Assembly: GCF_001939045.1 (NCBI RefSeq)
Contig: NZ_MKIM01000032.1
Span: forward strand, 21,384 to 85,383
DNA: 64,000 nucleotides
Direction: 5' to 3'
From: Rhizobium oryziradicis
GTDB taxonomy: Bacteria; Pseudomonadota; Alphaproteobacteria; Rhizobiales; Rhizobiaceae
Every line of letters starts with the position of its first letter. The first letter of the stretch is position 1. Made by a program: the position numbers and the translations under genes. Shown here piece by piece: positions 8,194 to 16,126 of the stretch. Below the pieces are notes generated by a model. The model did no database searches. It saw only the letters and a program-made list of their open reading frames with translations, and was not told where the DNA came from.

Positions 8194-10094
8194 TGACCCA
8201 TTCGCTTTCGCCCGAATTTGACACCGATACCCGCACCATACACCCAGCTTTGCACAAAGCGGCCATTGCCAATGCCATCAATCGCCTGGTGCGCTGCCTG
8301 TTTGCCGAACGTCTGCTGGCACCCGAAGCCTTGCTGTGGTCACGCGATGGTCAGCAGGCGTGGCTGCCGCTGTGGCACACACGCCGGGTTTTGCATTTCA
8401 AACATCTGCATGCCGCCCCGGCAGGCACATTGCAAAACCGTGGCGAGATCGAGGTTCTCGATGCCAAGGGCGCAATTGTGCCGATTGATCACCCCGATGC
8501 CTTGCTTGCCGAAGTGGCGGGCGCGCTTGCCATCACCCCTGCCCCCGATGGGCTGGAGGTTTTAAGCCGCGACATCAACGACAGTATTAACAACGACATT
8601 CTGGCCCGCAAGCATCGGCACGTCTGGACGCAGGACCTTTCCAGCAAAATCGCAAAGGCGGGTGCGAAAGATTTCATCGATTATCTTTACAGCCATCTGC
8701 CCGCCCATCAGGCGGCCATGCTGCTGGATCAATGGGGCGCGCTGGAGGGCCATCCCTTTTATCCAACCTGGAAGGCCAAGCCCAATTTGCAGCCCGATGA
8801 CGTTGTGGCTCTTTCGCCGGAATTTGGCGCGAAAGTACCGCTTCGCATTGCTGCGCTTCGCAAGGATTGGGCCTATGTGGAAAAAATGCCGCATGTGAGC
8901 GATTACAATTCCTGGTTCGAAGCGGCCTTTCCGGAATTGTATGAATCATGGTCTAACCATTTGATAGAAATGGGAAAAGCTCCAGACGACTGGCTTCCTT
9001 TACCCATTCACGGCTGGCATCTTGAGCATTTTGTCACCCAGGAATTTGCGCCGGAAATTGCGGATGGCATTTTGCTGCTCGATGGGCCTCAGATTGTCAC
9101 ATCACCATCCATGTCATTTCGCACCATGCTGCCGGATGATGAGATTTTAAGGCCGTTTATCAAACTGCCGGTTGCCATCTGGCTGACCAGCGAGCAACGC
9201 ACCTTGCAAGCAAAATCCATTCATATGGGGCCGCGTCTTTCCACCTTGATCAGCACAATTTTGCAAAACGAGAAGGAGATTGGCGCACAGCTGGAAATCT
9301 TCACCGAGGAATTGGGCGCCATTTTACATGACCCCGCGACCGACGATGAGCATCGCGGCCGGTTTTTGTCGGTGGTCTATCGCAATGCCGAGCCTTTGCG
9401 CCGTGCGGATGGCAAATACGCCATCACGGTCGCCGCCCTTTTGAGCGCAAGCCCCAGCAATGGAAAACCCATCCTGTGCGAGCTGATTGCACGGTATTGC
9501 CAGCAACATAAAGACCGTGAACTCATTGAAAATGTTCGCAGTTTCTTCAAGCGCTATACCGAGATCGTGGTGCGCCCTGCCCTTGCCATGTACTTGCTTT
9601 ACGGCATTGCCTTTGAGGCTCACCAGCAAAATGCCACCATTTTGTTTGATCCCTCCGGGGCACCCGACAAGCTGATCATCCGCGACTTTGGCGATGGCCG
9701 CAGCTATGCGCCGTTGCTGGAAGCACGCGGCTACCATCTCAAGCCCTTTCAGCGTGCCGGCATTTTGCCCACCACCTTTGACGGCGACATATCCCTGGTG
9801 CGGTCCTTCCTCATCGACGCCTGCTTCATTTGCCATTTGCATGAAATTGCTCTGTGCCTGACGCAGCACTATGGCATCGACAACGACGACCTTTGGATGG
9901 TCATCAAAGAGGTCACGGAACAGGCCTTCGACACAGTGCGCCCTCGCGTCACCTCGGATGCGTTCTGGCAGGAAGAACGGCAGGCTTTGCTGGAAAAACC
10001 ATGGCCAACCCGCTCGGTTTTGACCATGCATCTTCAGCGCTACAAGGATTATCGGGTTGAACATCTGCTTCCCAATCCGTTGGTGGGCCGGTGA
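8193..10094 (+). CDS. IucA/IucC-family NIS siderophore synthetase
   Basis: The 633-residue protein matches NRPS-independent siderophore synthetases, which adenylate a carboxylate (usually citrate) and condense it with an amine or alcohol. Visible family segments are GHPFYPTWKAK, TSPSMSFRTM, KLPVAIWLTSEQRT, the FEAHQQN motif and IRDFGDG. Length is typical. The start overlaps the dehydrogenase stop as TGATG. It is the only synthetase in the operon, whereas staphyloferrin B needs three, so the product should be simpler or should use one enzyme for repeated condensations. Confidence 0.92.
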   Translation: MTHSLSPEFDTDTRTIHPALHKAAIANAINRLVRCLFAERLLAPEALLWSRDGQQAWLPLWHTRRVLHFKHLHAAPAGTLQNRGEIEVLDAKGAIVPIDHPDALLAEVAGALAITPAPDGLEVLSRDINDSINNDILARKHRHVWTQDLSSKIAKAGAKDFIDYLYSHLPAHQAAMLLDQWGALEGHPFYPTWKAKPNLQPDDVVALSPEFGAKVPLRIAALRKDWAYVEKMPHVSDYNSWFEAAFPELYESWSNHLIEMGKAPDDWLPLPIHGWHLEHFVTQEFAPEIADGILLLDGPQIVTSPSMSFRTMLPDDEILRPFIKLPVAIWLTSEQRTLQAKSIHMGPRLSTLISTILQNEKEIGAQLEIFTEELGAILHDPATDDEHRGRFLSVVYRNAEPLRRADGKYAITVAALLSASPSNGKPILCELIARYCQQHKDRELIENVRSFFKRYTEIVVRPALAMYLLYGIAFEAHQQNATILFDPSGAPDKLIIRDFGDGRSYAPLLEARGYHLKPFQRAGILPTTFDGDISLVRSFLIDACFICHLHEIALCLTQHYGIDNDDLWMVIKEVTEQAFDTVRPRVTSDAFWQEERQALLEKPWPTRSVLTMHLQRYKDYRVEHLLPNPLVGR

Positions 10095-11347
10095 TGCTCA
10101 AAGCCGCAGCTCTGCTTCGGGCCTACACGCCTGTTTTTCTTCTGCTGTTTGGGCTGCAGTTCATTTCCATGGGTGCCATGGAAATGAGCGGCCCCTTTTG
10201 GGCCTTGCAAATCAAGGCGCTCAGCCCGTCAGATGCGGTGTTCGGGCTGGCCAGCATCGGGGTCTACATCTGCCCGATGCTGGGCATCTCCCTGACCAGC
10301 GCTTTCTGGGGCCGGATGGGTGATCGCTATGGCAATCGCCTGATGATGGTGCGGGCGTTGATCGGGCTGGCTGTGACGCAATTGCTGATCGCCTTTGCCC
10401 AGGATGTCTGGATCATTCTGGTGTTGCGATTTTTGCAAGGTGCCTGTGCTGGCTATATTGCGCCTGCGCAAGCCTATGCTGTGCAGGTCAACAGCGGGCG
10501 TGACCGGGCAAGCCTGTTTGCCTGGCTACAAGTGGCCACCAATCTCGGCTCGCTGGGCGGTGCCTTTGCCGGCGGGCTTATTCTGGATGCCATGCCCTTT
10601 TCCGCCGTCAACATCACGGCAGGTGCCATCTGCGCGCTCTGCGCCCTTGCGGCCTGGATCACCCTTCCGATCCCAACCGTGAAGAGTGCCAAAAGCAAGG
10701 CAACCTTGACCGAGAGGGACGTGCCGCCAGCGCCCGCCAAAATCGCCTCCCCTCCCCTTCAGGAGAAACCAGCCCCGGTGTTGGGCCTGCTGGTGCTGAT
10801 CTGCGCCTTGCTGGCCAGCCGTATGGTGCTGCAGGTTCCCTTTTCGCTGTATATGGTGCGCGTTTTCGGCGCGGATCACTGGATTATTGGCCTGAGCTAT
10901 GGGCTGATGGCCTGCGGCTTTGTGATAGGTGCCCCGCTTTGGGCGCGGTTTTTCAAAATGCGCAGCCTCGGCTTTGTGCTGGGGGCCAGCAGCGCCATTG
11001 CGCTGGCCTGTGCGGCTGTGACCCTGCTTGCCGGGTTTAGCACGTCCGTGCCCGTCTTTGCGGCCCTCTATTTCGTCTGGGGCGTGCTTTTGGGCGGCAC
11101 AACGCCGGTGCTGACGGCGCGTCTATCGCAAGCCACAGCGCTCCACCGGCAAGGCGAAATTCTGGGTCGCGCCCAGAGCTTTCAGCAAATCGCCTCTATC
11201 CTCGGCATTGCCTCCGGTGTCGCCTGCATGCAGCTTTTGGGTGTTGATGCCGCGTTTTCCGTGGTGGCTGCCTGCTATCTTCTGTCTTTCTTCGTTGGCT
11301 TGTCGATCAAGTTCAAAACAAGCCTTCTCCCCAACCGCATAGGATAA
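10094..11347 (+). CDS. MFS transporter, probable siderophore exporter
   Basis: The 417-residue protein has about twelve hydrophobic segments. The MFS loop motif GRMGDRYGNR follows segment 2, and a charged central loop at about residues 195-230 divides the two halves. The start overlaps the synthetase stop (TGATG). By position it corresponds to the SbnD-type exporters found in NIS siderophore operons and probably exports the finished molecule. Drug efflux is possible but less likely in this setting. Confidence 0.85.
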   Translation: MLKAAALLRAYTPVFLLLFGLQFISMGAMEMSGPFWALQIKALSPSDAVFGLASIGVYICPMLGISLTSAFWGRMGDRYGNRLMMVRALIGLAVTQLLIAFAQDVWIILVLRFLQGACAGYIAPAQAYAVQVNSGRDRASLFAWLQVATNLGSLGGAFAGGLILDAMPFSAVNITAGAICALCALAAWITLPIPTVKSAKSKATLTERDVPPAPAKIASPPLQEKPAPVLGLLVLICALLASRMVLQVPFSLYMVRVFGADHWIIGLSYGLMACGFVIGAPLWARFFKMRSLGFVLGASSAIALACAAVTLLAGFSTSVPVFAALYFVWGVLLGGTTPVLTARLSQATALHRQGEILGRAQSFQQIASILGIASGVACMQLLGVDAAFSVVAACYLLSFFVGLSIKFKTSLLPNRIG

Positions 11348-11351
11348 AACG

Positions 11352-12536
11352 GTGATCAAACCAGCCATCACACTCTTTGCCCCCCTGCTCTTGGCAACCC
11401 TGCTGTCGTGTCTTGTCGCGCCTGTATCACCCTCCTACGCCACGGATCAGGTGCCGCCGCAGACTTCTGCGCCCGCGCAGCATCGCATCACTGTCACCGA
11501 CATTTCGGGACGGCAGGTCTCACTGAATGTTCCCGTCCATCGCATGTTGCTGGGCGAAGGACGCCAACTGTATCTGGTGGCATCGTTGGAATCCAAAGAT
11601 CCGCTCTCCTTTCTGGCTGGATGGAAAAATGATCTGATCGAAGCCGATCCTGCCACCTATGCGCAATATCTGGCAAAATTTCCAAAACTTGCCGATCTGC
11701 CTACCTTTGGCGGCAAGGAAAGCGGCCTGATCGATCTTGAATCCGCCATTGTGCAAAAGCCCGATGTGGTGCTGCTCAACTTAGAAACCCAACGCGCCAC
11801 GGCCGAGACCGCCTATATTGAAAAGCTCGCCTCCCTTGGCATTCCGGTTCTGTATATCGATTTTCGCCACCAGCCCTTGAAAAACACCGAGCCAACCATC
11901 CGCCTGCTGGGCGAAATCATGGGCCGGGAAAGCCGCGCTGACGAGATTATCGCCTTTCGCAAAAAAGCACTGGCGCAGGTGACGGATGTTATTGCCCAGA
12001 AAAAACCCGCCCGCCCCAACGTGTTTGTTGAACGCATTGGTGGTTATACCGATGATTGCTGCCTCACCTTTGGCAATGAAAATTTTGGCCGCTATGTTGA
12101 AATCGCCGGTGGACACAATATCGGCGGTGATTTTCTGCCCGGAACCTTTGGCCAGTTGAACCCTGAACAGGTGATTGCCACGGATCCAGATCAGGTGATT
12201 GTCACCAGCGCCAATTGGCAGGCTTACGTGCCGGGCGGCCACTGGATTCCCCTCGGGCCGGGAGCCGATATGAAAGAGGCGGAAAAAAAGCTGGAATGGT
12301 TCACCACACGAAAAGCCTACAGTGGCACCAAGGCGCTCAAAACCCGCAGCTTTCATGGCATTTGGCACCAGTTCTACAATAGCCCGTATGAATTTATCGC
12401 CATCCAGCAGATCGCCAAGTGGCTTCATCCAGACCTGTTTGCCAATCTCGATCCCGATGAAACCTTTCGCGAATATCACCGCCTGTTTCTGCCGATCGAT
12501 TATAAGCCGGGCTACAGCGTAAGCCTCACACACTAA
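11352..12536 (+). CDS. Periplasmic ferri-siderophore-binding protein
   Basis: The 394-residue protein starts at a GTG four bases after the exporter stop. It has a signal peptide (hydrophobic core FAPLLLATLLSCLVAP, cleavage near SYA-TDQ). The body resembles FecB/BtuF-type helical-backbone binding proteins (HRITVTDISGRQVSL, GIPVLYIDFRHQP, LNPEQVIATDPDQVIVT). It probably receives the ferric siderophore after TonB-dependent uptake. No ABC permease or ATPase lies beside it, so it must share a permease encoded elsewhere or act otherwise. It is the last gene of the operon and is followed by a strong terminator. Confidence 0.82.
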   Translation: MIKPAITLFAPLLLATLLSCLVAPVSPSYATDQVPPQTSAPAQHRITVTDISGRQVSLNVPVHRMLLGEGRQLYLVASLESKDPLSFLAGWKNDLIEADPATYAQYLAKFPKLADLPTFGGKESGLIDLESAIVQKPDVVLLNLETQRATAETAYIEKLASLGIPVLYIDFRHQPLKNTEPTIRLLGEIMGRESRADEIIAFRKKALAQVTDVIAQKKPARPNVFVERIGGYTDDCCLTFGNENFGRYVEIAGGHNIGGDFLPGTFGQLNPEQVIATDPDQVIVTSANWQAYVPGGHWIPLGPGADMKEAEKKLEWFTTRKAYSGTKALKTRSFHGIWHQFYNSPYEFIAIQQIAKWLHPDLFANLDPDETFREYHRLFLPIDYKPGYSVSLTH

Positions 12537-12559
12537 GCCATATCCGCAAGAAGACTGCA

Positions 12560-12594
12560 CCGCCGCCAATTTCCCGGAAATTGGCGGCGGTTTT
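12560..12594 (+). terminator. Rho-independent terminator of the siderophore operon
   Basis: The 15-bp arms CCGCCGCCAATTTCC and GGAAATTGGCGGCGG are perfectly complementary around one base and are followed by TTTT. They lie 24 bases after the last siderophore gene. Confidence 0.85.
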
Positions 12595-12597
12595 CAT

Positions 12598-12642
12598 AAA
12601 AAAAAAGGGCCTCCAAACGTTTCCGTTGTGGAAGCCCTTCTC
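12598..12642 (-). terminator. Minus-strand terminator upstream of repA
   Basis: An imperfect hairpin (AAGGGC with GCCCTT plus inner CCA/TGG and AACG/CGTT pairs) is followed on the minus strand by nine T residues. It would stop leftward transcription coming from the repA leader, where no minus-strand gene is visible. Confidence 0.5.
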
Positions 12643-12697
12643 ATAACCTTAAGCACCCAACGAATCGCATTTTCGCGAATCATAGTCAAGAATCACT

Positions 12698-12720
12698 GCG
12701 GAAAAAATCCGCTGTTTTTA
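12698..12720 (+). terminator. Small terminator-like hairpin in the repA leader
   Basis: GCGGA and TCCGC arms flank an A-rich loop and are followed by TGTTTTTA, just before the parS-like palindrome. This is a short stem, so it may be an insulator or chance. The rest of the 358-base gap before repA holds the palindrome and the repeats listed separately. Confidence 0.35.
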
Positions 12721-12732
12721 TAAATAACAGGC

Positions 12733-12748
12733 GTCGTCCGCGGACGAC
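12733..12748. promoter_or_regulatory. Candidate parS centromere site 1
   Basis: This perfect 16-bp palindrome (GTCGTCCGCGGACGAC) lies about 150 bases upstream of repA. It has the GT-N5-GC-N5-AC skeleton of RepB-binding sites of repABC replicons (GTTN4GCN4AAC type, with C in place of the third T). The same 16 bases recur inside repB. Confidence 0.75.
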
Positions 12749-12840
12749 AGCTTGATATCGCCAAGGCTCACGTTTCATAGGCCCGCAAAATTCATAGTTA
12801 AATGTTTGTAAATTGGTAACGAATCTGCGCATAGTGTAAT

Positions 12841-12879
12841 TGCGCAGTTAGGGCGTTTTTTCCAAAAAATGCGCAGTTA
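12841..12879 (+). promoter_or_regulatory. TGCGCAGTTA direct repeats in the repA leader
   Basis: Two identical copies of TGCGCAGTTA start 29 bases apart (12841 and 12870), just before the repA ribosome site. A partial third copy (CTGCGCATAG) lies slightly upstream. They sit where RepA-type proteins bind to repress their own operon. This reading is positional only. Confidence 0.4.
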
Positions 12880-12894
12880 CCCCGAGGTTTTCAA

Positions 12895-14088
12895 ATGCAG
12901 CCGAGCCCAATCATCCACGATCCACAAGAGCATCTGCCAACCGTGCTCTCCACGGATGCGCAGGAGCTGTCCTATCAGCTCCAGCAGCATCAGGCGAAAA
13001 TTTTCCCACCGCAAGCGAGAAAGTCGCTACGCGCCTTTTCACCGGCGGAAGCTGCGGCCTTTATCGGCATTGGCGAGGGTTATTTGCGCCAAGTGGCAGC
13101 CGATGGCCACGGGCCAGAGCCCTTGGCCAATGGCCGCAGGCTCTACACCGCACAGGATATGGACCATATCCGTCGGGTGCTGGACGAGCGCAACGGCGCG
13201 CCAAAATACGTGCCGCACCGCCGCGACGGCGAAAAGCTGCAAGTCATCTCTGTCATGAACTTCAAGGGCGGTTCCGGCAAAACCACAACGTCTGCCCACC
13301 TAGCCCAATATCTCGCGCTCAAGGGTTATCGCGTCCTTGCCATCGATCTCGATCCGCAGGCGTCGCTCTCGGCGCTGTTTGGTCACCAGCCTGAAATTGA
13401 TGTGGGTGAGGGTGAAACCCTGTATGGGGCGATCCGCTATGACGCCCCTCGCCCGATTGCTGAAATTGTCCGCGCCACCTACACGCCCAATCTTCATCTC
13501 ATTCCCGGCAATCTCGAGCTGATGGAATTTGAGCATGAAACACCAAAAGCGATGATGGCTGGCAAGGCGGAATCGATGTTCTTTGCTCGCATTGGCGAAG
13601 CCTTGACCGAGATTGAAAGTTTCTACGATGTGGTGGTGGTGGATTGCCCACCGCAGCTTGGCTTTTTGACCATGTCAGCCTTGTGTGCGGCCACCTCGGT
13701 GCTGATCACCGTGCATCCGCAAATGCTCGACGTGATGTCGATGTCGCAGTTTTTGACCATGACCAGCGAGCTGATGTCGGTGGTGGAAAAGGCCGGCGGC
13801 CGAACAAGCTATGATTGGATGCGCTATCTGGTCACCCGGTTTGAACCCAATGACGGACCGCAGAGCCAGATGACCGGCTTCATGCGGGCCATTTTTGGCA
13901 ACCGCATGCTCAACAATGCCATGGTCAAATCCACCGCTGTTGCCGATGCGGGCGTGACCAAACAGACACTTTACGAGGTCGATCGCGCCCAGTTTACCCG
14001 TGGCACCTATGACCGCGCCATGGAATCCCTCGCGCTGGTCAATGGCGAGGTCGATACATTGATCCGCAACACCTGGGGGAGGAGATAA
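12895..14088 (+). CDS. repA: RepA partition ATPase (ParA type) of repABC family
   Basis: The 397-residue protein has the RepA layout. An N-terminal helix-turn-helix region (about residues 48-95, PAEAAAFIGIGEGYLRQVA) is used for operon autorepression. It is followed by a deviant Walker A motif KGGSGKTT at 124-131, a ParA second motif around AIDLDPQAS, and VVVVDCPPQLG. RepA with RepB segregates repABC replicons. The start has a GAGG site eight bases upstream. repB begins four bases after the stop. No sign of decay is visible, so the protein should be functional. Confidence 0.95.
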   Translation: MQPSPIIHDPQEHLPTVLSTDAQELSYQLQQHQAKIFPPQARKSLRAFSPAEAAAFIGIGEGYLRQVAADGHGPEPLANGRRLYTAQDMDHIRRVLDERNGAPKYVPHRRDGEKLQVISVMNFKGGSGKTTTSAHLAQYLALKGYRVLAIDLDPQASLSALFGHQPEIDVGEGETLYGAIRYDAPRPIAEIVRATYTPNLHLIPGNLELMEFEHETPKAMMAGKAESMFFARIGEALTEIESFYDVVVVDCPPQLGFLTMSALCAATSVLITVHPQMLDVMSMSQFLTMTSELMSVVEKAGGRTSYDWMRYLVTRFEPNDGPQSQMTGFMRAIFGNRMLNNAMVKSTAVADAGVTKQTLYEVDRAQFTRGTYDRAMESLALVNGEVDTLIRNTWGRR

Positions 14089-14092
14089 ATAA

Positions 14093-15094
14093 ATGGCCCG
14101 TAAAAACCTGATCGGCATTTCAGACTCATCCATGCCCCGACATGAAACCCCTGCTCTGAACGAGCGCCCCATTGCGGGCCTTGTGCCGCAAACGCGCAGC
14201 TCTTCACCCGTGGGCGGCATTACCAAAACGCTTGGCAGCATTACCCAAAAAATGGAACGTGCTGGCGATCTTGAACGCCAGCTTGCCGAAGGCAAAATGG
14301 TGATCGAGATCGATCCGGCCTTGATCGACGCATCTTTCATCTCCGACCGCATGGAAATGGATGGCGTTGAGCTGGCAGCGCTGGCCTCGCAGATTGCCGA
14401 GCATGGGCAGCAGGTGCCTATCCTTGTGCGCCCTCACGCAACAGCCAAGGGGCGCTATCAGGTGGCCTACGGCCATCGGCGTCTGGCCGCCGTCAAACAA
14501 CTCGGCATCAAGATCCGTGCCGTGGTGCGCGAACTCAGTGATGAGCAATTGGTGGTCAGCCAAGGTCAGGAAAACAACGCCCGCGCCAATCTCTCCTATA
14601 TTGAGCGTTGCCTGTTTGCCCGCCGTCTGGAAGAGCGCGACTTCAGCCGCGCCACCATTATGGCTGCCCTCAATGTCGATAAGCAGGCGCTGTCGAAAAT
14701 GCTGATCATCATGCGTCAGATGTCACTGGCGCTGGTGCAATTGATTGGCCCTGCCCCCGATGTGGGTCGCCGTCGCTGGATGGAGCTTGCAAGCCATGTG
14801 GAAAATGCCGATGTTGAGGCACTCATTGGCGCGCTGTCGTCCGCGGACGACTATCAAACCCTGTCCAGCAATGACCGGTTTCAGCGCGCCCTTGATTTGG
14901 TCACAACGCAAAAGCAAAAGCCGCGTGCCACAACACCAGACATTCAAACCAGTGCCCTGCCCGTGACCATCAAAAAAACAGCAACCCGCAGCACCTTTGT
15001 TTTTGATAGCAAAGCCGAGCCAGGGTTTGACGACTTTGTCCATCAACGGCTGGCTGATCTCTATGCCGAGTTCAAAGGCAAACCCACCGCATAA
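14093..15094 (+). CDS. repB: RepB centromere-binding protein (ParB type)
   Basis: The 333-residue protein has the ParB-family nuclease-like core (PILVRPHATAKGRYQVAYGHRR, about residues 103-124, quoted here in part as VAYGHRR) and the QENNARANLSYIE motif that precedes the helix-turn-helix (about 150-200). The C-terminal part suits dimerisation. A GGAGGAG site precedes the ATG, four bases after the repA stop. A copy of the 16-bp parS-like palindrome lies inside the gene near its 3' end, so the locus carries its own binding site. A terminator, not repC, follows. Confidence 0.95.
   Translation: MARKNLIGISDSSMPRHETPALNERPIAGLVPQTRSSSPVGGITKTLGSITQKMERAGDLERQLAEGKMVIEIDPALIDASFISDRMEMDGVELAALASQIAEHGQQVPILVRPHATAKGRYQVAYGHRRLAAVKQLGIKIRAVVRELSDEQLVVSQGQENNARANLSYIERCLFARRLEERDFSRATIMAALNVDKQALSKMLIIMRQMSLALVQLIGPAPDVGRRRWMELASHVENADVEALIGALSSADDYQTLSSNDRFQRALDLVTTQKQKPRATTPDIQTSALPVTIKKTATRSTFVFDSKAEPGFDDFVHQRLADLYAEFKGKPTA
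14836..14851. promoter_or_regulatory. Candidate parS centromere site 2, inside repB
   Basis: The 16-bp palindrome is identical to the site upstream of repA. It is embedded in the coding sequence for residues SSADD of RepB. Exact recurrence in a second place argues for selection as a binding site. Confidence 0.72.
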
Positions 15095-15136
15095 GTCGAT
15101 CGATCGCATCCTTTGACAACAATATCAACGGATGCT

Positions 15137-15174
15137 GCGCCGTGCGTTCTTTGAGACGCACGGCGCTTTCGTTT
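15137..15174 (+). terminator. Terminator directly after repB
   Basis: The 11-bp arms GCGCCGTGCGT and ACGCACGGCGC enclose an 8-nt loop and are followed by TTTCGTTT, 42 bases past the repB stop. It implies that repAB is a two-gene transcript that does not continue into a repC. Confidence 0.75.
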
Positions 15175-15300
15175 CAAGGACGCTCATCCCCAAAAGAAAT
15201 TCCGCTAAAGCAGGTCTGTGCCATGGACACGGGCAGGGCGACAGGTCTATTGGCTATCGGGCAGCGCGTGATATAGATAGCAGGCGCTGCAGTGCTGACA

Positions 15301-15349
15301 GCATAATTCCTTCAATCTCGCTCGATTGAAAGCGAGAATTGTGCCGCAG
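15301..15349. repeat. Degenerate rhizobial intergenic palindrome
   Basis: This decayed copy of the dispersed element with the plan GCATAATTCCTTCAATC...GATTGAA...GAATT-TGC-GCAG lies in the gap after repB. Better copies stand at 23719, 26101 and 56381. Confidence 0.55.
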
Positions 15350-15390
15350 ATGACCCGTTTGCGCCATTGATCACGGCGGGGCTTAGAGTT

Positions 15391-15429
15391 TGTCAGGGAA
15401 AAGTGGAATCCGGTTTTCCCGAATAGACA
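15391..15429. repeat. GAAAAGTGG-type palindromic repeat
   Basis: GGGAAAA and TTTTCCC arms surround GTGGAATCCGG. It is the same element type as at 22350, a common rhizobial intergenic repeat. Confidence 0.55.
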
Positions 15430-15449
15430 AACGAAATCAAAAGAACGAT

Positions 15450-15484
15450 GAGTCTGTCTGGTTCAATCTGAACCTGACAGACTC
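15450..15484. repeat. Perfect-arm palindrome in the post-repB gap
   Basis: Arms GAGTCTGTC-T-GGTTCA and TGAACC-T-GACAGACTC enclose ATC. A related but less perfect copy lies at 16003-16039, so this is a repeat family and not a unique site. The whole 15175-15628 gap is a mosaic of such elements and holds no credible gene. Confidence 0.6.
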
Positions 15485-15494
15485 TAAGGGGCGC

Positions 15495-15546
15495 TACTGC
15501 ACAATTTCCTCAATCGCACCCGATTGAGAGAGACAATTATGCAGCA
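15495..15546. repeat. Rhizobial intergenic palindrome copy
   Basis: TACTGCACAATTTCCTCAATC is answered by GATTGAG...ACAATTATGCAGCA. It is the same dispersed element as at 15301, 23719 and 56381. Confidence 0.6.
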
Positions 15547-15628
15547 GATTTCAACTTTGTCGCATTGGCTTGCGCGGCTTCAAAACCGCACAAGCCGGTG
15601 AGAAAACGCATTAACGATGGGGGCTGGC

Positions 15629-15931
15629 ATGACAGACCAGAATGATGATTACGTATATGATGAAGCAAGCGGCGAATGGCTGCCTGCATCCGAGGTTGCG
15701 AGCGCAAAGGCAAAGGCGTCAGAAGTGCGCGATGCCTCCGGCAATTTGCTGGTCGACGGCGATTCTGTAACCCTGATCAAGGATTTGAAAGTGAAGGGTG
15801 CCGGCCAAACCCTGAAACAGGGCACGGTCATTAAATCGATCCGCCTGACCGAAAACCCGGAAGAGATTGATTGCCGCCACGACGCCATCAAGGGATTGGT
15901 GCTGCGCACCGAATTCGTTCGCAAGCGTTAA
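15629..15931 (+). CDS. PhnA/YjdM-domain small protein lacking the zinc ribbon
   Basis: The 100-residue protein ends in the PhnA (YjdM) domain: GNLLVDGDSVTLIKDLKVKG, then IKSIRLTENPEEIDC and LRTEFVRKR, closely patterned on E. coli YjdM. The N-terminal CxxC...CxxC zinc ribbon of YjdM is missing and replaced by a short acidic stretch. The ATG at 15629 was chosen over the one four codons upstream because a GGGGG site precedes it. Despite the historical name, involvement in phosphonate use is not established, and its function is unknown. It stands alone between repeats. Confidence 0.8.
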   Translation: MTDQNDDYVYDEASGEWLPASEVASAKAKASEVRDASGNLLVDGDSVTLIKDLKVKGAGQTLKQGTVIKSIRLTENPEEIDCRHDAIKGLVLRTEFVRKR

Positions 15932-16002
15932 GTCTTTATGGGGAAGGGGGGAAGCACGGGGTACGCAAAACCCGGCTTTTTCCAAAAGGTAAACTCACTC
16001 AA

Positions 16003-16039
16003 GGAAGCTGACTGGTTCCATATGAACCTGACAGTCTCC
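16003..16039. repeat. Second copy of the GGTTC/GAACC palindrome
   Basis: GGAAGCTGACTGGTTC is answered by GAACCTGACAGTCTCC around CATAT. It is related to the palindrome at 15450-15484, so the PhnA-like gene is bracketed by two copies of one repeat type. Confidence 0.5.
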
Positions 16040-16046
16040 AGATACA

Positions 16047-16079
16047 AACAAGGCCGCGCATGGGATGCGCGGCCTTGTT
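16047..16079. terminator. Bidirectional terminator between PhnA-like gene and RND operon
   Basis: The 15-bp arms AACAAGGCCGCGCAT and ATGCGCGGCCTTGTT enclose three bases and are followed by GTTTGG. It lies between two convergent transcription units and can serve both. Confidence 0.8.
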
Positions 16080-16126
16080 GTTTGGTGAAGCCGGACGAGT
16101 GCTGCCCGGCGGCCTTTCTAACAAGC

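Noticed and set aside
15132..15329. Short plus-strand open frame where repC would be expected
   Set aside because: It has no RepC features, runs through the terminator and a repeat, and has no ribosome site.
15450..15484. Palindrome after repB as a third parS or a replication origin
   Set aside because: It differs from the 16-bp parS candidates and has a related copy at 16003, so it is a dispersed repeat.
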